64,000 bases of DNA from Lysobacterales bacterium (GTDB taxonomy: Bacteria > Pseudomonadota > Gammaproteobacteria > Xanthomonadales > Xanthomonadaceae): contig JADKCY010000003.1 in NCBI GenBank assembly GCA_016718605.1, positions 1 through 64,000 of the forward strand, read 5' to 3'. This document shows positions 34,882-42,570 of this stretch, piece after piece (within the stretch, counting starts at the first letter, position 1; every line of letters starts with the position of its first letter). Made by a program: the position numbers and the translations under genes. The notes under the pieces are model-generated. The model ran no database searches. It was not told the origin of the DNA and saw only the letters and a list, made by a program, of their open reading frames with translations.

Positions 34882-37800
34882 TCACTCCGAACCAAACCTT
34901 CTCGCCAGCTCGTCAAGCCGCATGTACCTTCGATCACGAATCAAGTGTGGCGACGCCCGTAAGATGGCAATAAGGCACTGACGCAGGTCCGGGGGCAGCC
35001 ACGCCGGAGAATCACCCAAAATGGTGGACAGTAGTCGCAGCGCGTCTTCTGGAAAACGAGAGGACAGACCGGATTCCAGCAATCGGTGAATCACGTAATT
35101 GGGGTGCTGAATCACGCGCAGCCAATTTCCAACTGCTGCCATCGCTGACGGAAACTCGCCACCGGCAGCGATACACAGGCGAGCCAGAGACTCGGCAACA
35201 GCGTCCGATGCCTGATCTGTGGATTTCGGCCAGATTTTTTCCCAGAACACCAAGACCCGGTTTTTCCAGTAATCCTCACGCTGGGCGCCGGCACCCTCCA
35301 ACGCCCGCACCAAGGTTTTAGCCGATTCGCGCAGGCCATCCGCAGGAAGCGCCCGTATGGCTGGGACAAGTTGCGTAGTCGTGAAGGTGTCGCCAGGATC
35401 GAGCGCAGCGAACGTAAGGAACGCCGCGAACTGCTCGTTGTGCTTTCCCAACTGATTGTAGTGATGGACCGTATCGAGAAAGACAGATTTGATCGCCTCC
35501 ATCAATGGGCGATACAGCCGTGGCGACCAAAGGAACCCTTCCCACGCTGCCTGGGCTTCAACTTCGGAACGACTCCAGTCGAGCAGAGGCAACAGGTGTT
35601 GTTCCGTCCAAGCCTTGTCCACCCGGAACAACGACAGGGCATGGGCTGCGAGCAGCAATCTACCGTGCCTGAATTTGGCAATCTGAGTTTCGCAAATGTC
35701 GGTGAAGATGGGCTTTATCGCCTTTGGCAGCCCTTGCCCATCGTCCGGGTTCTGTCGATACCACCAATCCAGCAACGCCTGCGTGATATGGCCGACAGGA
35801 TGATTGATAGCCCGGAACACGGGATCATCAGTGTCCTCATCATTCTCGTATTCCAACTTCAAGATGCGCTGGGCGAGCGTCAGGAAGTGGTCTTCGTGAC
35901 CCTCAAAGGATTTCCCTACGGCTTGCAGCCACCGACCGATGCCGTGAGACAAAGCTTGAAACAACTCATCCGGCGCACCGACGACAACCGGAGCCATGAA
36001 GCGCCACGAGCGGTCGCGCAGCTTTTCTTCTCCCCACGCCTGCAAGGCATCACGCCAGCGTTCGATCGGCCAGTTGTTCTGCTGTGCGAGCTTATACAGG
36101 GCGTAGGCAGTTGCCTGAAACATTTCTGAGCATAGCTTGCGCCAGTCATCTTGCTGCGAGTCTTTCAGTATGGGATGCGCCCGCAAATAATCGAGTACGC
36201 CACACCTCGTGCGTGGGATAGGAGTGAATGGCCACCACGGGTTGCGATCCCCGACCCAACCTCCGTCCATCCAGACTGGGAACTCGTCGCTCTCATCCGC
36301 CGCCAGTTGCCACGGATTCTGTGCAGAGAGCGCATCAAGCCGAGACCTTCCTTCTGCACTGAGGGCGGCACCTGCCTGAGCCGCTTTCGCGAGCCGCAGC
36401 CACACACCGTGATCCACGATGTCGTTCCAAACATCAGGCTCAATGTCGGCGCGGTACAAATCGCGGGGCGGTCCGGCAAGAATGGCCTGTTCCAATTCAG
36501 CCAGCAGCGATGCGTCCAGTTGCGGTGCCATAGAAACCAACAGACGCATGGTTTCGCGTCTGGTTTCTTCCGACCATAGCCATCGCCGCCCATCTGCCAG
36601 AAGCCAATCGAGCGTCTGCCCAAGCGGAACCACGCGACCCCGACCTGCGGCAAAAAATGCCAAGCGTCGAAACACTGGGTACGGCCCGTGCGCCCACAGA
36701 TCGGCCACGATTCGTGCTCGTCCCGGCAGTATCTCAGCAGTCGCCAGCCAGGCATCGCGGGTCAGCTCAATCAGCGCTGTCCAGTCGCGGAAGTCCTTGT
36801 TCTGCGAATGATCGGAAATCGAGGGTTGGTGAACGTATGAGCCATCGCTCTGGCTGTTCACGCCGCCGAGTTCACACATTAGATCAAGAGCGTCGCGCAG
36901 CAAGGCGCTGAAATCATCCAGCAATTCCGGTAGTGCTGCCGTCCACTGTTCGTTCTTGGGCAGGTCGCGCAGACCGGAATGGACATGATCCGAAGCCAGC
37001 ACGACCTCCCATTCGACGATGTTCTTGATGCAATCCTGCGGCCCTTCGCCGACTCCCTGGCCGGACCAACGAAACGGCTCGCGCAATGACAGGCAAGGCT
37101 TCAAGGCTTTCCGCAGGGCGAGGCGCACACTGGCTGTCAGCCCATCGCGATTGAATTGATTGCGCCAACCATAGATGCTCAGGTCGCGTCGCCCGGACCT
37201 CACATGCCCGTTGAGCAGTAAACGCCAGAGCGTGCGCATTGCCGGGCGTGGAATGGCGTTGGGCGCATTCGCCCGTATGCGGGCTAATTCAGTCGTGTTG
37301 CCACTGCTGGCGAGTTTGTCCAGATCGTCAATACGACGTTCAATCAACCGGACAAGTTGATCGTGAGGTTGGCCACCATGCTTGATCAGCCAGAGCAACA
37401 GTTTGGGATCATCGAGGTGGCGGACCAACCAGCAAGCAAGCTGGTGCATCACAGCATCCCATTGGCTGCGACGCTGCCCCGAATCGGCAATCGCCATCCA
37501 CGGCGCGTGCGAATACGGTGTCGGCCTGCTGGTCAAGCTGTAGGTCAGCGTGTCGTCCACGGCGACCCTGGGCGATACGCCGAACCGCCCCAAGTCAGCA
37601 TGACGGTAGATGTCTTGGCTCAGCGGCTCCAGCCAGTCCAGCGACGGCACAGGATCAAGTTCCGCAAACCGCTTGGCAGGCAAGCCGCCCGGATCGCTCA
37701 ACGCCCAGAGCACCCGCCCAACAAAATCGTCCTGCTTCGTACTCGCCAATGGGCGGAAGCGTGCTGACTGGACGACGATCTGTTCTTTGCCGCGAACCCC

Positions 37801-38682
37801 GTCTTGATAGGTCTTCGCCCAAGCCTGCAAGGCTTTGTGCAGGTAGGAATGGTCATGACGCTTGGGTTCGCGGTAAAGAATTGGTGTGACGTTTTTTGCC
37901 CTCCACTCATTGGCACGCTCCACCTCCTTGCCTCTGGAATAACTGCCGAAGGCGAACATCTCCGGTGGCGATTCGCCCAGCAACCGGTCGGCAGCCAGTG
38001 CATCCATCATGTAGCGCAGGACAGGGTCGTTGATGCTGTAGCCAACGAAGCAAACGGTGAAGTTGCGGAACAGCTCGCTAACGAAGCGCGCGGCCCAGCG
38101 TTCGGTCAGGTAGGCGAGCCCGAAGTCGCCACTGGAAACCACCAACCGATCCAGATCACTCGCCGTTGGCGTATCCGGCAACAGGCCGTGCAAATACACC
38201 AAGCCGTCCCATCGGGTCTTAGGCACTGGGAGTAGCGGGGCCTTGAACCCCTGAAACGTCAGCGATCTCGCTGCCCTGACTTCCTCGAACAGGCGGTCGA
38301 AGTTGGTGGTGATCAGCCGGATATGGCCCTTGCGGTTCTGCGCCAGCGTCAGCAGTGCTTCGTGCGTGGCCGTTGCGTTCGGAGCCGTGAGATCCGGCGT
38401 TAGAATTTCCGCCATCTTGCGACGCACCCCCTCTCTGCCTCTTATGTCTGCTGCTTCCAGCAGACCAATGGCAGTGTCGAACTGCCCAGCCTTGATGGCG
38501 GACTGCTGCACGGGATTGGGAGTGACCGAAAGGGCTTCGTAGAGCCTGTCAACCAGACCGGAAAAGCTAGGCAGTCGGGCCGGGAAAGAAATTCCCGCCC
38601 CGCAGAAAAAAACCACACGGCCGTCCTCGTGTGCCTGCAGGAGAAGTTCTGGGATATCGGGGCCGTTACGAACAAACTGCAT
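34882..38682 (-). CDS. Large SIR2-domain (DUF4020-type) putative defence NADase
   Basis: A 1266-residue protein. Residues about 1-290 are a SIR2-like Rossmann domain: NAD-binding FFCGAGISFPARLPSF (GAGIS at 28-32), ITTNFDRLFEE (Asn127, Asp129) and the putative catalytic His165 in LVYLHGLL, then FVGYSINDPVLRYMMDAL. The remaining ~950 residues are a large helical region of the DUF4020 type with Trp-rich motifs (FPVWMDGGWVGDRNPWWPF, PLLDWSRSEVEAQAAWEGFLWSPRLY). Proteins with this layout are SIR2-family and occur in defence islands, where defence-associated sirtuins deplete NAD on phage infection. The start MQFVRNG is chosen since it directly precedes the domain. No partner gene is adjacent. Confidence 0.8.
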   Translation of the reverse strand: MQFVRNGPDIPELLLQAHEDGRVVFFCGAGISFPARLPSFSGLVDRLYEALSVTPNPVQQSAIKAGQFDTAIGLLEAADIRGREGVRRKMAEILTPDLTAPNATATHEALLTLAQNRKGHIRLITTNFDRLFEEVRAARSLTFQGFKAPLLPVPKTRWDGLVYLHGLLPDTPTASDLDRLVVSSGDFGLAYLTERWAARFVSELFRNFTVCFVGYSINDPVLRYMMDALAADRLLGESPPEMFAFGSYSRGKEVERANEWRAKNVTPILYREPKRHDHSYLHKALQAWAKTYQDGVRGKEQIVVQSARFRPLASTKQDDFVGRVLWALSDPGGLPAKRFAELDPVPSLDWLEPLSQDIYRHADLGRFGVSPRVAVDDTLTYSLTSRPTPYSHAPWMAIADSGQRRSQWDAVMHQLACWLVRHLDDPKLLLWLIKHGGQPHDQLVRLIERRIDDLDKLASSGNTTELARIRANAPNAIPRPAMRTLWRLLLNGHVRSGRRDLSIYGWRNQFNRDGLTASVRLALRKALKPCLSLREPFRWSGQGVGEGPQDCIKNIVEWEVVLASDHVHSGLRDLPKNEQWTAALPELLDDFSALLRDALDLMCELGGVNSQSDGSYVHQPSISDHSQNKDFRDWTALIELTRDAWLATAEILPGRARIVADLWAHGPYPVFRRLAFFAAGRGRVVPLGQTLDWLLADGRRWLWSEETRRETMRLLVSMAPQLDASLLAELEQAILAGPPRDLYRADIEPDVWNDIVDHGVWLRLAKAAQAGAALSAEGRSRLDALSAQNPWQLAADESDEFPVWMDGGWVGDRNPWWPFTPIPRTRCGVLDYLRAHPILKDSQQDDWRKLCSEMFQATAYALYKLAQQNNWPIERWRDALQAWGEEKLRDRSWRFMAPVVVGAPDELFQALSHGIGRWLQAVGKSFEGHEDHFLTLAQRILKLEYENDEDTDDPVFRAINHPVGHITQALLDWWYRQNPDDGQGLPKAIKPIFTDICETQIAKFRHGRLLLAAHALSLFRVDKAWTEQHLLPLLDWSRSEVEAQAAWEGFLWSPRLYRPLMEAIKSVFLDTVHHYNQLGKHNEQFAAFLTFAALDPGDTFTTTQLVPAIRALPADGLRESAKTLVRALEGAGAQREDYWKNRVLVFWEKIWPKSTDQASDAVAESLARLCIAAGGEFPSAMAAVGNWLRVIQHPNYVIHRLLESGLSSRFPEDALRLLSTILGDSPAWLPPDLRQCLIAILRASPHLIRDRRYMRLDELARRFGSE

Positions 38683-38857
38683 TTCTGGCCACGCAGAAAA
38701 GGAGGGAGCTCCGTGAGGATGATGCCATTGGTCGCAGCCGCCTAGGAACTCTCTACGCGCATCCACCGCCTGTCACTGCGGCAACGCTCGCTCACAAGCT
38801 ATCGGCATCCGAACAAGTGCCGATTCCGATTTGGCTTCCGATGGGCAGTGACTGCGA

Positions 38858-38886
38858 AAAAACAAGCCCCGCAAAAACGGGGCTCT
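38858..38886 (-). terminator. Rho-independent terminator (minus direction)
   Basis: AAGCCCCG and CGGGGCT flank CAAAAA. On the minus strand the hairpin is followed by TTGTTTTTT. It would terminate transcripts coming from about 39300. The rest of the 38683-39008 gap is AT-rich and shows no other feature. Confidence 0.7.
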
Positions 38887-39008
38887 CGTTACACGTTTCT
38901 CAACCCTTTCAGATTGGTGCTTCCTAAAACGGTTGTGCACACAAAAAAGGAAGTACTGGCGGCAAGCAAAACGCCTCAAGCTATTGTTTTTAAATGTTTT
39001 TAACCCAT

Positions 39009-39296
39009 TCAACGTGGTATTTTACCAACCTGTTCTTGTAAGAACCGGTGAGTAAGGCCCTTCAGAGGGTTCAATTCTACCTTTTGCTCACCCAATTTGA
39101 TCCGAGCGCGAGGGCGCCGACCCGAGAGGTACCCCGATTTCTTCACGGTCTCGAACAGCGAAGGGAAGCGGCTCGTGGGCGGCCCGAGCGCAGGAGTCCA
39201 CTCAAGAGATCGAATTCCGCGATCGTGAACTAACCTCGCTATAGCCTGAACCGCCCGAGGAGACTCCCCGCTGATTTTGTGTATGCTTGGTTCCAT
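39009..39296 (-). CDS. Small hypothetical protein
   Basis: A 95-residue frame with an ATG start and a terminator downstream in the right orientation. It was not recognised. The sequence is basic in its C-terminal half (SGYLSGRRPRARIKLGEQKVELNPLKGLTHRFLQEQVGK). The overall makeup is compatible with a small DNA- or RNA-binding phage-type protein, but a chance frame cannot be excluded. Confidence 0.35.
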   Translation of the reverse strand: MEPSIHKISGESPRAVQAIARLVHDRGIRSLEWTPALGPPTSRFPSLFETVKKSGYLSGRRPRARIKLGEQKVELNPLKGLTHRFLQEQVGKIPR

Positions 39297-39389
39297 GATC
39301 GGACAATTGCCGTCTCAGATTCTCATATGCAGGACCAGCACTCTGCTGGTCCCTGCCGCCTAGCACGCTATCCAGTCAGCGCTGCCGGC

Positions 39390-39418
39390 AGGGTCTCCTC
39401 CTTCTACACGGAGACCCT
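39390..39418 (+). promoter_or_regulatory. Leader hairpin masking the ribosome site of the exonuclease gene
   Basis: AGGGTCTCC (39390-39398) pairs perfectly with GGAGACCCT (39410-39418) around an 11-base loop. The GGAGA ribosome site is wholly inside the 3' arm, seven bases before the ATG at 39422. A second hairpin, GGACCAGCAC...GTGCTGGTCC-like, lies upstream at about 39332-39352. Confidence 0.55.
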
Positions 39419-39421
39419 CTT

Positions 39422-39946
39422 ATGATGCTTTTCCTCGATACCGAATGGGCCGACTCGACGTCGGAGGGCTGCCAACTCGTCTCCCTCGGGCTGGTCGGCT
39501 ATGACGAGCGCTTTAAGTGGTATGCCGAGCGCGATCCGCTGCCGCTATCGGCACCGGATTTCGTGCATCAGGTCGTGTATCCCTTGCTGGAGCGGGGCAC
39601 CTACGCGATGGGCGATTGCCAGATCGCAGAGTCTTTGCAGGCCTTCATTTTCCGAGTGGTCAAGGAGACCGGGGCGTCCCCCACTGTGGCCTACGACTTC
39701 TGGAATGATCGCGCGTTGTTCGGCGCGGCGTGGCATGGCCCGTCCGGCGATCTCGCAACGATTCCTCCACCCGTGCAGTGGTTCGACCTGAACAGGCTGG
39801 ATCCTCATTACACGAACGGGCTGGAGTGGTACTTCTACGAGCGCGCCGAGGAGCGAAAGCGCAGGCACCACGCCTTGGTTGATGCACACGCCGCCAGAGC
39901 GGGCTACCTTCACGCGATTCGTCGCCTAGCAAAGGAGGGCATCTGA
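39422..39946 (+). CDS. Rv2179c-like DEDD-type 3'-5' exoribonuclease
   Basis: A 174-residue protein. The first DEDD motif is at the N-terminus (LFLDTEW, Asp and Glu at residues 5 and 7). It continues with LVSLGLVGYDERFKWYAE, PTVAYDFWNDRALF (a further acidic position) and WYFYERAEERKRRHHALVDAHAARAGYLHAI, which provides the last His/Asp pair. This is the layout of the Rv2179c-like 3'-5' exoribonuclease family, often found in phages and mobile elements. The stop (TGATG) overlaps the start of a 48-codon frame. The RBS is hairpin-masked. Confidence 0.75.
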   Translation: MMLFLDTEWADSTSEGCQLVSLGLVGYDERFKWYAERDPLPLSAPDFVHQVVYPLLERGTYAMGDCQIAESLQAFIFRVVKETGASPTVAYDFWNDRALFGAAWHGPSGDLATIPPPVQWFDLNRLDPHYTNGLEWYFYERAEERKRRHHALVDAHAARAGYLHAIRRLAKEGI

Positions 39947-40092
39947 TGCCATTGCTCCGCGAGGTGGTCCAGCGCACCAATGCGGCCGTGGATACCGACC
40001 CCACGCTGGTGCGCCAGCAGAGCGTTATCGACGTCGACAAGCGCGACTTACGCCATCCCTATCCCTTACGCGAACGAATACAGGGCCCGTGA
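39946..40092 (+). CDS. Small hypothetical protein coupled to the exonuclease gene
   Basis: A 48-residue frame begins with an ATG that overlaps the exonuclease TGA (TGATG). An AGGAGG sequence lies about ten bases upstream. The product is MPLLREVVQRTNAAVDTDPT and then a charged tail (DVDKRDLRHPYPLRERIQGP). The function is unknown. The coupling and strong ribosome site are the only support. Confidence 0.4.
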   Translation: MPLLREVVQRTNAAVDTDPTLVRQQSVIDVDKRDLRHPYPLRERIQGP

Positions 40093-40108
40093 GCCTCACG
40101 GCAATCAC

Positions 40109-40210
40109 GCCCCTGTAGCTGATGTTGGTCCAAGCGCCGGCCTTATACCCCGGTTCAGCGCCCGCCAGATAAGCGGGTGTACGTCGGTTCGATTCCGACC
40201 AGGGGCACCA
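40109..40210 (+). tRNA. Unusual tRNA-like gene: anticodon UAU, long variable arm, encoded CCA
   Basis: The acceptor arms GCCCCTG (40109-40115) and CAGGGGC (40200-40206) pair perfectly, followed by A and an encoded CCA. The T-arm is GTCGG-TTCGATT-CCGAC (40183-40199). The D-arm is GCT...AGC with the GG of the D-loop. The anticodon stem CCGGC/CCCGG has one C-C mismatch and a loop CTTATAC, giving anticodon UAU (Ile, AUA). Between the anticodon stem and the T-stem is an outsized 29-base variable region that forms its own CCCGC/GCGGG hairpin with loop CAGATAA. The second hairpin resembles another anticodon arm (GAU). The length of 102 bases is far above normal. It could be a phage/island tRNA, a degenerate tRNA or an attachment-site relic. 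Confidence 0.6.
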
Positions 40211-40381
40211 CCATGGAGAAGCACATGACGCAGCGCAGGCAATCCGATCTGCACCAAACCCCACACACCGGTCGACTGAATATCGGCGGGCATCCGAACT
40301 GCCCGGTAACCTGCACTGCATCAAGAAGAATGAGGGGCATTGGACGTTCGACCGAAAACAAAATGACCAGGAGAACCACGC

Positions 40382-40588
40382 ATGACGACCTACAGCGACT
40401 GGCGAACCCTACGTTTCATTGACTGCCCCTCATGTGGCGCTCAGGACACCCACACGCGGGACGCACCGGGCGGACTCGAAGTGGACTGCCCCCAATGCGG
40501 TGTCCGATCTACCCTTGCCTGGACTCCTGAACTGAGTGACCGATTCGAGCGCGCAAAAATGATCGCTCGGGCGAGACCAGCACCCTGA
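40382..40588 (+). CDS. Small zinc-ribbon protein
   Basis: A 68-residue protein with two CPxCG knuckles (FIDCPSCGAQDTHTRDAPGG and VDCPQCGVRSTL), the classic zinc ribbon. A basic C-terminal tail follows. These are common in phages and islands as DNA-binding or adaptor proteins. The exact role is unknown. Confidence 0.6.
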   Translation: MTTYSDWRTLRFIDCPSCGAQDTHTRDAPGGLEVDCPQCGVRSTLAWTPELSDRFERAKMIARARPAP

Positions 40589-40678
40589 GGGAATGCCAGC
40601 ACTGAAAGCCGCCCGGAATATCGGGGCTCGGCGCAAGTGGCAGGCCGCAGACTGAATGATCCTGTCAAAGGAGAGCGT

Positions 40679-41113
40679 ATGAAAGAGGAACTCGATGCAC
40701 TTCTGTGTAGCCGCTACCCACTGATCTTCGCGGAGCGAAACCTGCCGATGAAGGAAACCGCGATGTGCTGGGGGTTCGCGTGCGGGGACGGCTGGTTTGA
40801 CCTGATCGACACGCTCTGCGAGCGGCTACAGTTCTGGACGGATCACAACAAGGCACCCCAAATAGTTGCCGTCCAAGTGAAGGAAAAATGGGGCGAACTG
40901 CGCTTTTACCCAAGAGGCCTTCCCAACGAAGCGCAGTGGGGCATGATCTGGATGGCACAAGCGATGTCTGCGCGCATTTGCGAGGAGTGCGGTCGACCCG
41001 GCCAAGCACTGGTGAATGGTCATTTTTACCTGACTCGGTGCGCTGAACATGCGCCGGAAGGTGCAATCACGGCCGCGCAATATCTCGACGAACGGTACCC
41101 ACTGGACAGTTGA
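40679..41113 (+). CDS. Phage-type hypothetical protein with a CxxC element
   Basis: A 144-residue protein. The sequence starts MKEELDALLCSRYPLIFAERN, has a Trp-rich part (CWGFACGDGWFDLIDTLCERLQFW) and VAVQVKEKWGELRFYPRG. It ends with a small Cys cluster (ARICEECGRPGQALVNGHFYLTRCAEHAP). This pattern is typical of hypothetical proteins encoded by phages of Proteobacteria. The start at 40679 follows GGAGAG. Confidence 0.6.
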   Translation: MKEELDALLCSRYPLIFAERNLPMKETAMCWGFACGDGWFDLIDTLCERLQFWTDHNKAPQIVAVQVKEKWGELRFYPRGLPNEAQWGMIWMAQAMSARICEECGRPGQALVNGHFYLTRCAEHAPEGAITAAQYLDERYPLDS

Positions 41114-41226
41114 CAGACTCCGCCCCATCCCCCAACCCGCCGAGGCCGATGAACACCGAGCTCGATCATCAGCAAGACCCATCTGGCCACCGCACTATGA
41201 TCCAGGCTGCAGTTGATGGCGCTCCT

Positions 41227-41596
41227 ATGAATCGAATTGACCACGCCACAGAAGAAGCCGTACGGCGCTTTCTCGCCTTGCTGGGCGGTCGCTACAGCGT
41301 GGCGGGCGCCATCGTCTATGGCAGTCGCGCTCGTGGCACGCACCGCCCTGACAGCGAAGCCGATGTGGCTGTGCTCATGAACGGCGAGCATCGACGTGTG
41401 TTGACGACAACCTTGGCCGATGCCGCATGACGTGCAGCTCGACACCGGCATCAACATCTCGCCCCTGCCGGTTTGGCTCGATGAATGGGAGCATCCGGAG
41501 ACGTATGCAAATTCGGCGCTCCTGCTCAACATCGCCAAAGACGGTTTTACAGGGCCACCTATCGCAGCAGCGTCTGTTCCAGATCCTCACCGCTAA
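41227..41596 (+). pseudogene. MNT-type nucleotidyltransferase (antitoxin-like), frameshifted
   Basis: The first part encodes a minimal nucleotidyltransferase: YSVAGAIVYGSRARGTHRPDSEADVAVLMNG, with the GSxxRG and DxD-like (SEAD) motifs. The frame ends early at 41430. The expected continuation DVQLDTGINISPLPVWLDEWEHPETYANSALLLNIAKDG lies one base out of phase (from 41429) and ends at 41596. One base is therefore extra or two are missing near 41427. In MNT-HEPN toxin-antitoxin pairs a HEPN toxin gene follows, but none is seen in the 41597-41868 gap. Confidence 0.6.
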
Positions 41597-41868
41597 ACAG
41601 CTGATCTTGCTGACTTTATCCTGCGAATCGGTGCATCTCGCTTTTCGCTGGATAAACGTTCACAGTCGTCTCGTGCTGCGCCGGCAACTTTCACCCTTGC
41701 TGATCTGCTGGATAGATCTAAGCTCGCCGGACGATCAACAAGGTCGCACTCAGCTTACTGCGCCTCAAGCCAGTTCAAAGCTTGCGGCTAGACGGATGGC
41801 CCCAAATGATTTCCGTCTAGGCTTTGTTGCCGCTCCCAAATACTCCTATTCGTCAGGATTTGTCCGCC

Positions 41869-42465
41869 ATGCAGCCCCTCGCCAAACAAGTGCTAGAACA
41901 CGCTGCCGGATTGCCGGAAGGCACTCCCTTGGTAGCCAAGGAACTGCTGCACCTGGGAAAACGGGCGGCGATGGATCAAGCACTGTCCCGGCTCGTGCGG
42001 CGCGGCGCTCTGATGCGCGCTGGCCGCGGCATCTATGTCCAGCCAGTGGCAAGCCGCTTCGGGCCGCGCGCTCCTTCGACCTCCAAATTGGTCGAAGGGG
42101 TAGCTCGCCATCGCGGAGAAACCATCGTGTCGCATGGCGCGGCGGCCGCGAACGTACTGGGCCTCACCACTCAAGTTCCGGTGCGAGCGATCTTTCTGTG
42201 CTCCGGCCCCAACCGCCGTTTGACGCTGGGTGCCCAGACCGTCGAACTCAGGCACGCACCGAAGTGGCAGCTGATTCTTCCTGGCCGCGCTGCCGGCGAT
42301 GTCGTGCGAGCGCTGGCATGGCTGGGGCCAGAGAAAGCAGGTGACGCGTTGGGAACGCTACGCGCCAAACTGTCGCCGACAGAGATGCAGGAACTCGCAT
42401 CGGCACGTGCACGCCTACCCGCATGGTTGGCGCAGGCAGTGGGCGCGCTGGTGTCGCAGGATTGA
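41869..42465 (+). CDS. AbiEi-type antitoxin (DUF6088-like), orphan
   Basis: A 198-residue protein with an N-terminal winged HTH (LEHAAGLPEGTPLVAKELLHLGKRAAMDQALSRLVRRGALMRAGRGIYVQP) and the AbiEi C-terminal domain (VARHRGETIVSHGAAAANVLGLTTQVPVRAIFLCSGPNRRLTLGAQTVELRHAP). AbiEi normally represses and neutralises the nucleotidyltransferase toxin AbiEii, encoded just downstream. Here the next gene is a DNA methyltransferase, so the antitoxin appears orphaned. The ATG at 41869 precedes the HTH. Confidence 0.75.
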   Translation: MQPLAKQVLEHAAGLPEGTPLVAKELLHLGKRAAMDQALSRLVRRGALMRAGRGIYVQPVASRFGPRAPSTSKLVEGVARHRGETIVSHGAAAANVLGLTTQVPVRAIFLCSGPNRRLTLGAQTVELRHAPKWQLILPGRAAGDVVRALAWLGPEKAGDALGTLRAKLSPTEMQELASARARLPAWLAQAVGALVSQD

Positions 42466-42504
42466 ATGCTTCGAACTAAAGGCGGGGGGACGTCGTCCTG
42501 CAAA

Positions 42505-42550
42505 CTTGTAAAGACAAACGGCGTCAGCTAGATTAAATTTGTCTTACAAG
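42505..42550. promoter_or_regulatory. Inverted repeat (putative operator) upstream of the methyltransferase
   Basis: CTTGTAAAGACAAA (42505-42518) and TTTGTCTTACAAG (42538-42550) are inverted copies differing by one inserted A, 19 bases apart. They end 20 bases before the ATG at 42571. Given the N-terminal ribbon-helix-helix domain of the encoded protein, this is a candidate autoregulatory operator. Confidence 0.6.
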
Positions 42551-42570
42551 CAGGCTGGAGTGCAACGTTG

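Noticed and set aside
40154..40182. Reading the CAGATAA hairpin as the true anticodon arm (Ile-GAU)
   Set aside because: The base before GAU would be A instead of the invariant U33, and the D-arm-to-anticodon spacing would be far too long. UAU in the first hairpin fits tRNA rules better.
41427..42344. 305-codon plus-strand frame overlapping the AbiEi gene
   Set aside because: It is an out-of-phase shadow. The AbiEi frame has clear wHTH and family motifs.
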